From: Promethearchaeota archaeon | GTDB lineage: Archaea > Asgardarchaeota > Lokiarchaeia > Sigyniarchaeales > SOKP01 | Direction of reading: 5' to 3' | Assembly (NCBI GenBank): GCA_020344955.1 | Contig: CP070831.1 | Span: 2,131,726 to 2,175,405 of the forward strand | Length of the DNA stretch: 43,680 nucleotides | Shown here: positions 15,877-25,200 of the stretch, in pieces | Layout: the number at the start of each line of letters is the position of its first letter | Position numbering within the stretch: position 1 is the first letter of the stretch | Notes under the pieces: model-generated | Databases searched by the model: none | Told to the model about the DNA's origin: nothing | Seen by the model: the letters and a program-made list of their open reading frames with translations, nothing else | Translations under genes and position numbers: made by a program

Positions 15877-17226
15877 ATGATTGAAAAAAACAACCCTATG
15901 AGAAAGGATTTATGTAATACAGTAATAGAAAAGATAAAAGAAGAAGACATTAAGTTTATTTATCTCCAATTTACTGATATTCATGGAATTATTAAATCTT
16001 TTGAGATAAATTCAAAACGGATTGAAGAGGTTTTTGAGGAGGGACAAAATTTTGATGGAAGTTCAATAACTGGGTATGGGGCAATTGAAGAGAGTGACAA
16101 AGTTGCACTTCCAGATCCAAGTACATTTTATCTATTACCATGGAGAAAGGAAAATAAGGTAGCACGAGTAATTTGTGATATTTACCAACCTGATGGACAA
16201 CGATATGAAGGGGATCCCAGGTATATTTTGCAACGCGCAGTAAAAAAAGCGAATGAGTATGGTTATACATATTATTGTGCCCCAGAAATGGAATTTTTCG
16301 TCCTTACTCCAGATACGAAGCAAGAATTTAAACCTTCGGATTTAAGAGGATACTTCGATTATGACCCTTATGATATTAGTGAGATGATAAGATTTAGAAT
16401 TGCCGAATATTGTGATGCTATGGGAATTAATGTAGAATGCATCCATCATGAAGTAGCTTTTGGTCAACATGAGATAGATTTCCACTATGATCAAGCTGTA
16501 AATACCGCTGATAATACAATCACAATAAAAACTATAGTTAAAACTGTTGCTGCTTACCACAACCTTGTAGGCACGTTTATGGCCAAACCATTTCATGGAA
16601 TAAATGGTTCGGGGATGCATGTGCATCAATCTCTCTGGAAAAATGGAAATAATATGTTTTATGATGAAAATGATAGAGATAACATTTCATTTTTAATGAA
16701 AAAATGGATTGCAGGGCAATTGAAACATGCACGTGCTATGTGTGCTGTTTTAAGTAGCTGGCCAAATTCTTACAAGAGACTTGTACCAGGTTATGAAGCT
16801 CCAGTTTATCTTGCATGGGGTTTCAGAAATAGATCGCCCCTTATCAGAGTACCTGATTTTCATGAACGATCTAATGCTGCGAGATGTGAAATTAGGTGTC
16901 CAGATCCATCTGGAAATCCATATTTACAGTTTAGTGTATTGATAGCGACAGGATTGGAGGGAATATTATCAGATAATATTGAAATTACGGAACCTACAGA
17001 TAGAAACGTCTATCATCTTTCATCTAAAGAGATGGAAAAAGAAGGAATAATTTCTTTACCAGGAAGTCTACATGAAGCATTAATAGAATTTAAAAATTCT
17101 GAACTAATGAAAGAAGTCTTTGGGGAAACTTTATTCAAAAACTATTATTATGCAAAACTCGAAGAAAATGATGCCTATAGAGTAGTAGTTTCCGAATGGG
17201 AAAGAAATCGCTATATAAGATTATAA
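15877..17226 (+). CDS. glnA: Glutamine synthetase type I
   Basis: ATP-dependent ligation of ammonia to glutamate, forming a dodecamer in this family. The 449 residues carry the beta-grasp N terminus (Y-L-Q-F-T-D-I-H-G), D-G-S-S-I near 57, the metal-binding C-A-P-E-M-E-F-F near 130, the ATP/glutamate motif K-P-F-H-G-I-N-G-S-G-M-H-V-H, and near the C terminus E-I-R-C-P-D-P-S-G-N-P-Y. Length suits the GSI-alpha form, which lacks the adenylylation loop. It is the sole glnA here, and the Lrp-type gene upstream is the obvious regulator. Confidence 0.96.
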   Translation: MIEKNNPMRKDLCNTVIEKIKEEDIKFIYLQFTDIHGIIKSFEINSKRIEEVFEEGQNFDGSSITGYGAIEESDKVALPDPSTFYLLPWRKENKVARVICDIYQPDGQRYEGDPRYILQRAVKKANEYGYTYYCAPEMEFFVLTPDTKQEFKPSDLRGYFDYDPYDISEMIRFRIAEYCDAMGINVECIHHEVAFGQHEIDFHYDQAVNTADNTITIKTIVKTVAAYHNLVGTFMAKPFHGINGSGMHVHQSLWKNGNNMFYDENDRDNISFLMKKWIAGQLKHARAMCAVLSSWPNSYKRLVPGYEAPVYLAWGFRNRSPLIRVPDFHERSNAARCEIRCPDPSGNPYLQFSVLIATGLEGILSDNIEITEPTDRNVYHLSSKEMEKEGIISLPGSLHEALIEFKNSELMKEVFGETLFKNYYYAKLEENDAYRVVVSEWERNRYIRL

Positions 17227-17239
17227 GCACTACATAATA

Positions 17240-17491
17240 TTAAAATAAGTTTGGGTAATCTTTTTCAATTTTTTCCATAGTATCAATAAGCAGACTGTAC
17301 AATATAATACTATCATACGCGCAGGTATTTTCTATTATATAATCCAAGATAGCATTAGCAATTCCCTTATCTTTTATAGTAGGAGCTCCCATTTTTGAAT
17401 TAAATAAAATTTCAAATTCTTCTTTTAACCATTGTAGTTCATTTTTCAAACTTTCCTCTAAAATTTCATGATAACTAATACTAACTTTCAT
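17240..17491 (-). CDS. Small acidic helical protein, unknown function
   Basis: The 83-residue protein appears to be alpha-helical throughout, with leucine-rich amphipathic stretches (about 8-28 and 62-80) and the loop M-G-A-P-T-I-K-D-K-G. It has no signal, membrane segment or metal-binding motif. It converges on glnA, with 13 bases between the stops. I do not recognise it. Confidence 0.5.
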   Translation of the reverse strand: MKVSISYHEILEESLKNELQWLKEEFEILFNSKMGAPTIKDKGIANAILDYIIENTCAYDSIILYSLLIDTMEKIEKDYPNLF

Positions 17492-17766
17492 AAAAACACC
17501 TCAACCCTTTAAATATTATATAAATTTTCTTTTTCCTTAAGGTAAATGAATTGAAATGGCTATAAATATTTTTTATAGACCATTTTTTATATAAACTCAA
17601 CTTTGAATAATAACCCCTAGATGAAAATACGTGTATAATTATTATATTTAGTAGAATATTAAAAATCCCAAGATTTTGTAAATAATTTTTTATAAAAGAT
17701 TTTTAAAAAATTATACTTTATTAACTGTTATCTCTAAATTTAAAACAAAATTTGAGGTAATTATAG

Positions 17767-18297
17767 ATGGCGGAAACTAAAGATTTTCTTTTTTTATTTC
17801 CTATAATCACTGCTGCTGTGTTGTTATTATCACTTTTATTCCCGATAATGTCGGTAAGTATATATTATTCTGTTATACCGTTTTCTATAGCTGGAGACTT
17901 ATCACCATTTGGAGCAGGAATTATGGAACAACTTGAACCCTATCTCTTAATAGAACCTGACTTATCAGGACTTCAGATGGGTTTACTCTTCATTAGAATT
18001 GCTTTCATTGTGTTTTTCATTCTTGGCGCATTATTATTGATAATTTCGGGAATTCGAGTTAAAACTGGAAATAGAGAATTGAAAAAAGCTCGAAAAAAAT
18101 GGTTAAGAAATGGAATTTTTTATATTATTGGAAATATACTTTTGTATGTGTTTTTTTTATATGGTATTCCATTTAGCTTGGAACAACTTGGTATTACTAT
18201 TAATTTAGGCGTTATAATGGGAATTGGAATGATTTTAACATACGTTGCTGGAGGAATATTAATTCTGGCATATATCCTCGCAAAGATATCAGAATAA
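17767..18297 (+). CDS. Four-helix membrane protein, unknown function
   Basis: The 176-residue protein has about four membrane helices: near 10-32, 70-92, 112-132 and 147-172. The first loop carries L-E-P-Y-L-L-I-E-P-D-L-S and the second a basic stretch (R-E-L-K-K-A-R-K-K-W) facing the cytoplasm. No known family. A GAGGT motif lies 8 bases before ATG. It converges with the ABC exporter pair; function not evident. Confidence 0.7.
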   Translation: MAETKDFLFLFPIITAAVLLLSLLFPIMSVSIYYSVIPFSIAGDLSPFGAGIMEQLEPYLLIEPDLSGLQMGLLFIRIAFIVFFILGALLLIISGIRVKTGNRELKKARKKWLRNGIFYIIGNILLYVFFLYGIPFSLEQLGITINLGVIMGIGMILTYVAGGILILAYILAKISE

Positions 18298-18312
18298 TCA
18301 ATTTTTAAAATA

Positions 18313-18324
18313 TTTTTTTTTTTT
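18313..18324 (+). terminator. Shared T-run at the end of the membrane-protein gene
   Basis: Twelve T residues start 15 bases after the stop at 18297 and reach into the last codon of the converging ABC gene. A transcript of the plus strand would end here. Confidence 0.5.
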
Positions 18325-20143
18325 ATTCTTTCTCTTTTACAATTTCCTTCATTTTTTCTATGTATTCAAGGCTTTGATGCCGAAAATACGTGTTGTAGAG
18401 CTCTGCATAAATACCTTCTTTAGTCATCAACTCCTCATGATTGCCTTCTTCTACTATCTGTCCATGATCTAGTACAATAATCCTATCTACATGACGTACT
18501 GTCCAGAGTCGATGAGCAATTATAATTGAGGTACGTCCTTCAATTGTTTTTTGTAGGGCATCCTGAATTCGCGTTTCAGTAAAAGGATCAACTGAAGCAG
18601 TTGCTTCATCTAAAATGAGAATAGCGGGGTTTTCTAATAGAACACGAGCAAAAACTACTAATTGTCGTTGTCCCATTGAGATTAAGCTTCCTCTTTCACC
18701 AGTATTAGTTCGTAATCCTTTTGAAAGATCTTTTACCCAATCAGAACCACTAGTTGAATCTAAAGCATCATATACATCTTTTTTTGTAGCATCTTTATTA
18801 CCATATTTTATATTATTTTCAACAGTATCTGCCCAGAGGAAGGGTGTTTGAGGTATTATTCCCACCTGTTTCCTGTATTCCGTAAGGTCATAATTTCGGA
18901 TACTAATCCCATCTATTAAGATATCTCCTTCTTGAAATTCATAAAATCTCGCCAAAAGTTTTGCTAAACTTGATTTTCCAGCACCAGTATGACCAACGAT
19001 TGCGACGGATTCTCCAGAGTTTATTTTTAGATTAAATTTCTCAAAAACATCCTTTGACTCTTCATATTTAAATGAAATATTTTTAAATTCAATTTCACCT
19101 TTAAGCTGTAATGGTTTTAAATTATCATTTTGAACAACTAAAGGTAATGTATCTATAAGAGCGAATATTCTTTCTGATGCTGCCATACCTGTTTGAAATG
19201 TTGGCCAAAAAGATGCTAAAGTTAACAGGGGAAAGAATAAATAAGTTAGGCCTTGTATAAACAAACTCATTTCTCCTACACTAATAAGATTTCCCAAAAT
19301 ACTATTTCCACCATAAAACACTAGTAAGGTTACAACAATTCCTTGTATTACCCCCAATGAAGGAAATATGGCATTAAGTACAAAAGCTCTCCGCATATTT
19401 ACTCTATAAGAGTTAAGATTGACTTCATTAAAGTTATAATACAATTTTTCTTCTTGTCGAAATGTCTTAGCAATTTGTATGCCAGAAAAACTTTCTTTAA
19501 CATATGCATTGACAGATGCTAAGGCTCTTTGACCTAATAGTGTTTTTGTACGGGCTAGTTTTCTATAAGATAATGCTATTACAAAAAATAGAGGGAAAGT
19601 GATAATGGTGATAAGTGTTAATATTGGATTGATGAAGGACATAATAATTAGTAGAAACATGATAACTAACACTGAAGAGATAAGTTGAAGCGTTAAATCA
19701 ACTGTTTGTCCGAAATCCCTACTGTCGGTATTGGTCCTCGATACTATTTTTCCGATAGGATTTCGATCAAAAAAGGAAAGATCGTGGTTTAAAACAGCCT
19801 GTCCAGCATCTCGTCTTAGATCTAAAACAACATTTCCGATAACGTGGACAGAATATCTTACTGTGAAATAATTGAACACCCAAGAAAATAGATTTAATAT
19901 AAGGATAAGACTTATTAACAGAAAAAGGTAAGAAATATTTCTAATTGTTTCTAAATTATTTATTGCTATACTCACAAGAACAGGTACAATGGCATATGTA
20001 AGTGAGGAAATTGTTAAAAAAAGAATGACAATAATCATTGAACGTTTATATGGGCTGAAATAATGAAAGATCCGCTTTAATAAAACCTTATCCTTGTAAA
20101 CTCTATCATATTCCTCCGCTTCTAAGCCTACATACATTCCCAT
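18323..20143 (-). CDS. ABC exporter half-transporter, catalytic-site partner
   Basis: The 606-residue protein has a six-helix exporter domain (about 35-320) fused to an ABC ATPase. Walker A is G384-H-T-G-A-G-K390-S; Walker B ends L-D512-E513 with the catalytic glutamate intact; the H-loop His is H544. The signature motif is altered to I-S-M-G-Q (488-492) instead of L-S-G-G-Q. Its partner has a standard signature but lacks the Walker B glutamate, which is the pattern of heterodimeric exporters (TM287/288, BmrCD type) with one degenerate ATP site. The genes abut: the partner stops at 20144 and this ATG is 20141-20143, with GGAGG just upstream inside the partner gene. Substrate (drug, lipid or peptide) is unknown. 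Confidence 0.92.
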   Translation of the reverse strand: MGMYVGLEAEEYDRVYKDKVLLKRIFHYFSPYKRSMIIVILFLTISSLTYAIVPVLVSIAINNLETIRNISYLFLLISLILILNLFSWVFNYFTVRYSVHVIGNVVLDLRRDAGQAVLNHDLSFFDRNPIGKIVSRTNTDSRDFGQTVDLTLQLISSVLVIMFLLIIMSFINPILTLITIITFPLFFVIALSYRKLARTKTLLGQRALASVNAYVKESFSGIQIAKTFRQEEKLYYNFNEVNLNSYRVNMRRAFVLNAIFPSLGVIQGIVVTLLVFYGGNSILGNLISVGEMSLFIQGLTYLFFPLLTLASFWPTFQTGMAASERIFALIDTLPLVVQNDNLKPLQLKGEIEFKNISFKYEESKDVFEKFNLKINSGESVAIVGHTGAGKSSLAKLLARFYEFQEGDILIDGISIRNYDLTEYRKQVGIIPQTPFLWADTVENNIKYGNKDATKKDVYDALDSTSGSDWVKDLSKGLRTNTGERGSLISMGQRQLVVFARVLLENPAILILDEATASVDPFTETRIQDALQKTIEGRTSIIIAHRLWTVRHVDRIIVLDHGQIVEEGNHEELMTKEGIYAELYNTYFRHQSLEYIEKMKEIVKEKE

Positions 20144-21982
20144 TTAGGATCCTCCTTCCTGTTTTATTAATTTATCAATATCAATATCAAATTTTTTAAC
20201 GAATATTTTTTGATATTCATCTGATGATTTCAAGAGCTCTTCATGAGTTCCCATAGCAGATATTTCTCCTTTTTTCAAAACAATTATTAGATCCGCCCAT
20301 CGAATTTGAGAAAGTCGATGAGTTATGAGTATTGTAGTTCTGTTTCTAAGAATATTTCGAATTGCTCTTTGTATTTTATCTTCAGTATTAGAATCTATTG
20401 CTGAAGTTGAATCATCTAAGATAAGAATTTTTGGATCGGAGAGAAAAGCACGTGCAATTGCTATCCTTTGCCGTTCACCTCCACTGAGTTGAACACCTCT
20501 TTCACCTACCTCTGATTCGTATTGATTTGGGAATTTTTTAATAAAATCATTAGCTTGAGCTTCATTAGCAACTTGAATAATCTCGTTTAGTGATGAAGTC
20601 CTCCCAAACGATATATTATTAAATATTGTATCAGAAAATAAGAAAACATCTTGTTCTATAAACGATATTTGGTTCCTTAATGATTCTAAAGCATAACTTC
20701 GTATATCTATATTATCAATTAGAATTTTACCTTTATTCACATCATATAATCGGGAAATCAATTTAGTTAGGGTAGATTTTCCAGATCCTGTAGTTCCCAC
20801 AATTGCAAGAGTCTGACCTGCACGAACAGTAAATGTGATATTTTTTAATATAGGTTTTTTACTTTCAGGATAAGTAAATGATACATTCTCGAACTTTATA
20901 TCCCCATCTATTATTTTTCTTATACCTCTGATATTTTCATCAATTTCTGTTTCTTTATTCATTAATTCAAGTAGTCTTTCAGAGCTTGCAACAGCTAACC
21001 TAACAATTGCAAACACAAAAATAGAAATAAATGTAGGAAAACGTAATTGTACTATTAATCCATAATATGCAATGATTTCACCTATACTCATTAAATTAAA
21101 GAAGTTTAAAATAATTGCATGAGCAAAGCCAAGTGTGATTATTATGCTTAAAATTAAGAGTGGGAGGTATTTAGCTTGAGTGTTACCCTGTTCTATGTAA
21201 GCATCCCTGTACAATTTGGCTTTTGAAAAATATTTTTCTATTTCTTTAACTTCTTGCACAGTAGCCTTAACTACTTCAATTCCAGTAAGAGTTTCATTTA
21301 ATGTAGCATTCATCATTCCAAAGGATCCTCTCAATCTACTTGTGATTGGACCTAATTTTCGAACATATGATTTCAAGAGGAATATAAAAAGTACGGAAAA
21401 TATTAATGGTGCAAATATCAATTGGGGTGGATAGAAAATCAGTATATAAATGAGAGGTACAATTAAAGCTGTAAATGATTCAAAAATTAATGAGAGAGCT
21501 GGACTTATTAGAAAATTAAGCATTCGAACATCATCGGTCACTCTCGCCATAAGATCTCCAATTTTCTGTTGCTCATGGAATGACTGACTTTTTCCCAAGA
21601 GGTTTGTATAAAATTCTTTCCTGCAATCTCTCTCCATTCTCTGAGCTATAACTTCCCGCAACATATAATTTGTTAATCTCATTATAGGTGTTCCCACACT
21701 TATAAGCAAGATAAGTATAGTGTAAAAGAATAATGTAGAGTAATTTCCAATTAAAAAATCTGATATTGCATTCCCGATAATAACCATTATAATGGAAGAT
21801 AGATTTGATGCTATAATTGTTGTAAATAAGACAATAAAAAAAAGCGTCTTGTTTGACCTGAAAAAAATGTGTTTTAATATCCATCTTCGAGGTCCTTTTT
21901 GCCGAGCTTTTTCAAAATGATCTTTCCCTGGAGAAAATTCCAGATATCTTGAAGTTATTTGAGGAGATTTTCTTACATTCAT
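20144..21982 (-). CDS. ABC exporter half-transporter, degenerate-site partner
   Basis: The 612-residue protein has six helices (about 45-335) and an ABC ATPase. Walker A is G396-T-T-G-S-G-K402-S; the signature is standard L-S-G-G-E (499-503); Walker B is L-D523-D524, with Asp where the catalytic Glu should be; the H-loop His is H555. Together with the downstream protein this makes one weak site (its Walker A/B with the partner's S-M-G-Q) and one active site (its signature with the partner's Glu). It is first in a two-gene unit translated in tandem. The basic N terminus is cytoplasmic; no peptidase or fused domain is present. Confidence 0.92.
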   Translation of the reverse strand: MNVRKSPQITSRYLEFSPGKDHFEKARQKGPRRWILKHIFFRSNKTLFFIVLFTTIIASNLSSIIMVIIGNAISDFLIGNYSTLFFYTILILLISVGTPIMRLTNYMLREVIAQRMERDCRKEFYTNLLGKSQSFHEQQKIGDLMARVTDDVRMLNFLISPALSLIFESFTALIVPLIYILIFYPPQLIFAPLIFSVLFIFLLKSYVRKLGPITSRLRGSFGMMNATLNETLTGIEVVKATVQEVKEIEKYFSKAKLYRDAYIEQGNTQAKYLPLLILSIIITLGFAHAIILNFFNLMSIGEIIAYYGLIVQLRFPTFISIFVFAIVRLAVASSERLLELMNKETEIDENIRGIRKIIDGDIKFENVSFTYPESKKPILKNITFTVRAGQTLAIVGTTGSGKSTLTKLISRLYDVNKGKILIDNIDIRSYALESLRNQISFIEQDVFLFSDTIFNNISFGRTSSLNEIIQVANEAQANDFIKKFPNQYESEVGERGVQLSGGERQRIAIARAFLSDPKILILDDSTSAIDSNTEDKIQRAIRNILRNRTTILITHRLSQIRWADLIIVLKKGEISAMGTHEELLKSSDEYQKIFVKKFDIDIDKLIKQEGGS

Positions 21983-22174
21983 TAATACTTGTAAATATTG
22001 ATAAAATTGTTTGATTTATTTTGAATTTATTGTATTCTTAATAGAATTAATTAATTCTTATTATTTTTTATAAAAAGTTGTTAAAAATTATAAAATAGAA
22101 GATCTGGAGATTTTCAGAAAGAAATAGTGAAATAATGCGTTTAGATCTTTTCTAGGATATCTGTGACATTCTAA

Positions 22175-22189
22175 TTTATATATAAATTT
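22175..22189 (+). promoter_or_regulatory. TATA-box-like promoter of the surface-protein gene
   Basis: TTTATATATAAATTT lies about 45 bases before the ATG at 22232, the spacing expected for an archaeal promoter with a short leader. GGTG lies just before the start codon, closer than usual. Confidence 0.55.
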
Positions 22190-22231
22190 TTTTATTGTTT
22201 TTATAATGGATGAGGATTTATAATTGGTGCT

Positions 22232-25200
22232 ATGAATAAGAAAAATAAAGTTCTATTATTATTGTTTGTCTTAATTATTAATGGAATTATTTTAATGTCT
22301 TCGAATTTATATAATGAATATGAGAAAAGTGAGAATTATAAAGAAATCGATGGTTTGGGCGATTTCCCTTTTATAGAATTGAAAACTTCAGAATATTCAT
22401 CTAGACGTCAGGGTTATGGTGAAAACATTAATATTACTCTCCACCAATCTTTTTTAAATACCACTATAATTAGCTTCAAAGATTTAAATAAAGATAATAC
22501 GTTTTCTGAACCATGTCCTACTATAAGCAATTTTAATAGTTCATTTATAAACATTCTGATTGAAGATATTAGAGCAAATAACATTTCATTAATAGTACAA
22601 AATAATGTAGATAATGGCGAAATTGATTGTAATACACCTAGATTAACATCTTTTAGTGTAAATAGTAATTGCTATATTACCAATGCTTCTATAAATATCA
22701 AGAGGACTACTAGCCCAACAGGGAATATTTATTTGTATCGATCTTCTTGGAATTCTTCTTTGGGTAGAAATGAACCAACGGGTACACCTACAACAGTGGG
22801 TATGATCTCACCAACTAGTAATGGATGGCTAGATATAGATTTAGTCGACACTTTTCTAAATAATTCAATAACAGATAACAATACATGGTTTTTTGGTGTA
22901 GTTAGAACTTCAGCTGGTGGTACAATCCAATGGCGATATACTGATGATACAATAACTAATAATAATTCATACGCATATTATTCAAATGGAGGTTGGACTT
23001 ATGAAGCAAGAGATTATTTATTAGAGATAGGGTTAGCCCCTATAAATGCTACGCCTTTCCCACAAGATATTGGTTTAAAAATAAACAATACTCCAGTTAT
23101 TAATTTTGGTATGGCTTCAGGAAATTGGATATCTACAGAGGAATTGCAAAGTAGTAGTGGGTTCTTGAATTTTACTTTAACTTCAGATTGGGATTCTCTA
23201 TCTCTAAATATAACCAAAGTCCAAATTAATTATACTAAGACTGATTTGCAAGCATCTTCCTCATTTAATACTTTTAAAGGGGATAGTGAAATAACTTGGA
23301 ATGTTAGTAGAAGTAATGGATTAAATTTTTTTGATAGAAGAATTAACAATTATAAAACTATTAATTTTACCATTCCTATCAAGTGGAATAATATAAATGT
23401 ATTTAATAACAGTTTAAATAAAACAAATGACATTTTGATAAGAAATCTCAATAATAGATATAAGGATGTTCAAATATTCAATGCTGGAAATGGAAGTTTC
23501 TGGTTCTTGATAGCAAAATCTGCAAATTTACTAAAATCAATTGATGTTTATGAAAATTTAAATCCTACAGATACAGTAAATTATTCAAGCATAGTCCATT
23601 TCAATGCTACTTTTTTTACCAAAATTGCTCAAAATGATGGTGTTATCAATTTAAGTGTTTATAGTCCTGTTGCGATAAATGATTTTATAAATTTCACTAT
23701 GCTTATTTCTTCATTTGGTCCTGCTTCTGAAATTTCACTAGGAGAATGGGATGTTTCCAACAATATAACTCAACACGGGCTTTTTCGTGTACAAATTTTT
23801 TGGAATAATGATACTGATGCAGGATTTCTTGAAAAAAATATTACAATTTTTGGTGATACAGATATTACTCTAATTAAACCAATACAATATGAATCTTTTA
23901 ATTCTGATCAAATCTTTAATATCACTGTTTATTTCCACGATAATGGTGTGAATAAATCAGTTGATGGGACGCTTTGGTATAACATCAACGGTGAGATTTG
24001 GCAGTATACAACAAAAAATAATGGTACTTCAGGGTATTATAATATTACAATAGATTGCAGTAAATTATTTCCTTATGGTCCTCAAATTGTATCAATATCA
24101 TTAAATCAAACTTTCTATCATAACAGTTCTCTTGATTATAATTTTAGTGTAATAGGTCTGTCAGAATTAAAATTAATATCTCCTGTTCAAAAATCTTTTT
24201 TCACTCCTGATCAGATTTTTAATATTACTGTTTATTATAATGATACTACCAATGATCAGCCAATTAATGGGACTATGTGGTATAGTATCAATGGGGGAAT
24301 GTGGCAATCAATTTCTAATAACAATGGTACTACCGGTTATTATAATATTACTATAGATTGCAGTACTTTCTCTCCTTATGGCCCTCAAAGCGTCTCGATC
24401 TCATTAAATCAAACCTATTATCAAAATCAAACCCTTATTTATCAATTCTCGATAGGAGGTTTTTCAGAATTAATACTGATAAAGCCTTCCCAAAATGCAA
24501 CCTTCTATGCAAATCAAACTTTTGATGTTATTGTTTATTATAATGATACTACCAATGATCAGCCAATTAATGGGACTATGTGGTATAGTATCAATGGAGG
24601 ACCATGGCAATCAACTTCCAATAATAATGGTACTGCTGGTTATTATAATATTACAATAGATTGCAGTACTTTCTCTCCTTATGGACCTCAAAGCCTTACG
24701 ATCTCATTAAATCAAACATATTATCAGAATAAAACACTGGATTATCAATTTTCAGTGATAGGCTTTTCAGAATTACTACTAATAAAACCAAGTCAAAATA
24801 CTCTTTTTAATTCTGACCAAATCTTTAACATTACAGTTTATTATAATGATACATTAAATAATCAGCCAATTAATGGAACTATGTGGTATAGTATCAATAA
24901 AGGACCATGGCACTCAACTACCAATAACAATGGTACTACCGGTTATTATAATATTACTATAGATTGCAGTACTTTCTCTCCTTATGGCCCTCAAAGCATC
25001 TTGATCTCAGGAAATCATACTTACTATCAAAATCAAACTCTGGATTTCAATTTTATAATCTATGGAATATCTGGATTGAAATTAATAACCCCTTCTCAAA
25101 ACCAATTATTCAACACAGATCAGTCCTGCCATATTGTTGTATATTTTAATGATACGATTAAAAATCAGCCAATTAATGGGACTATGTGGTATAGTATCAA

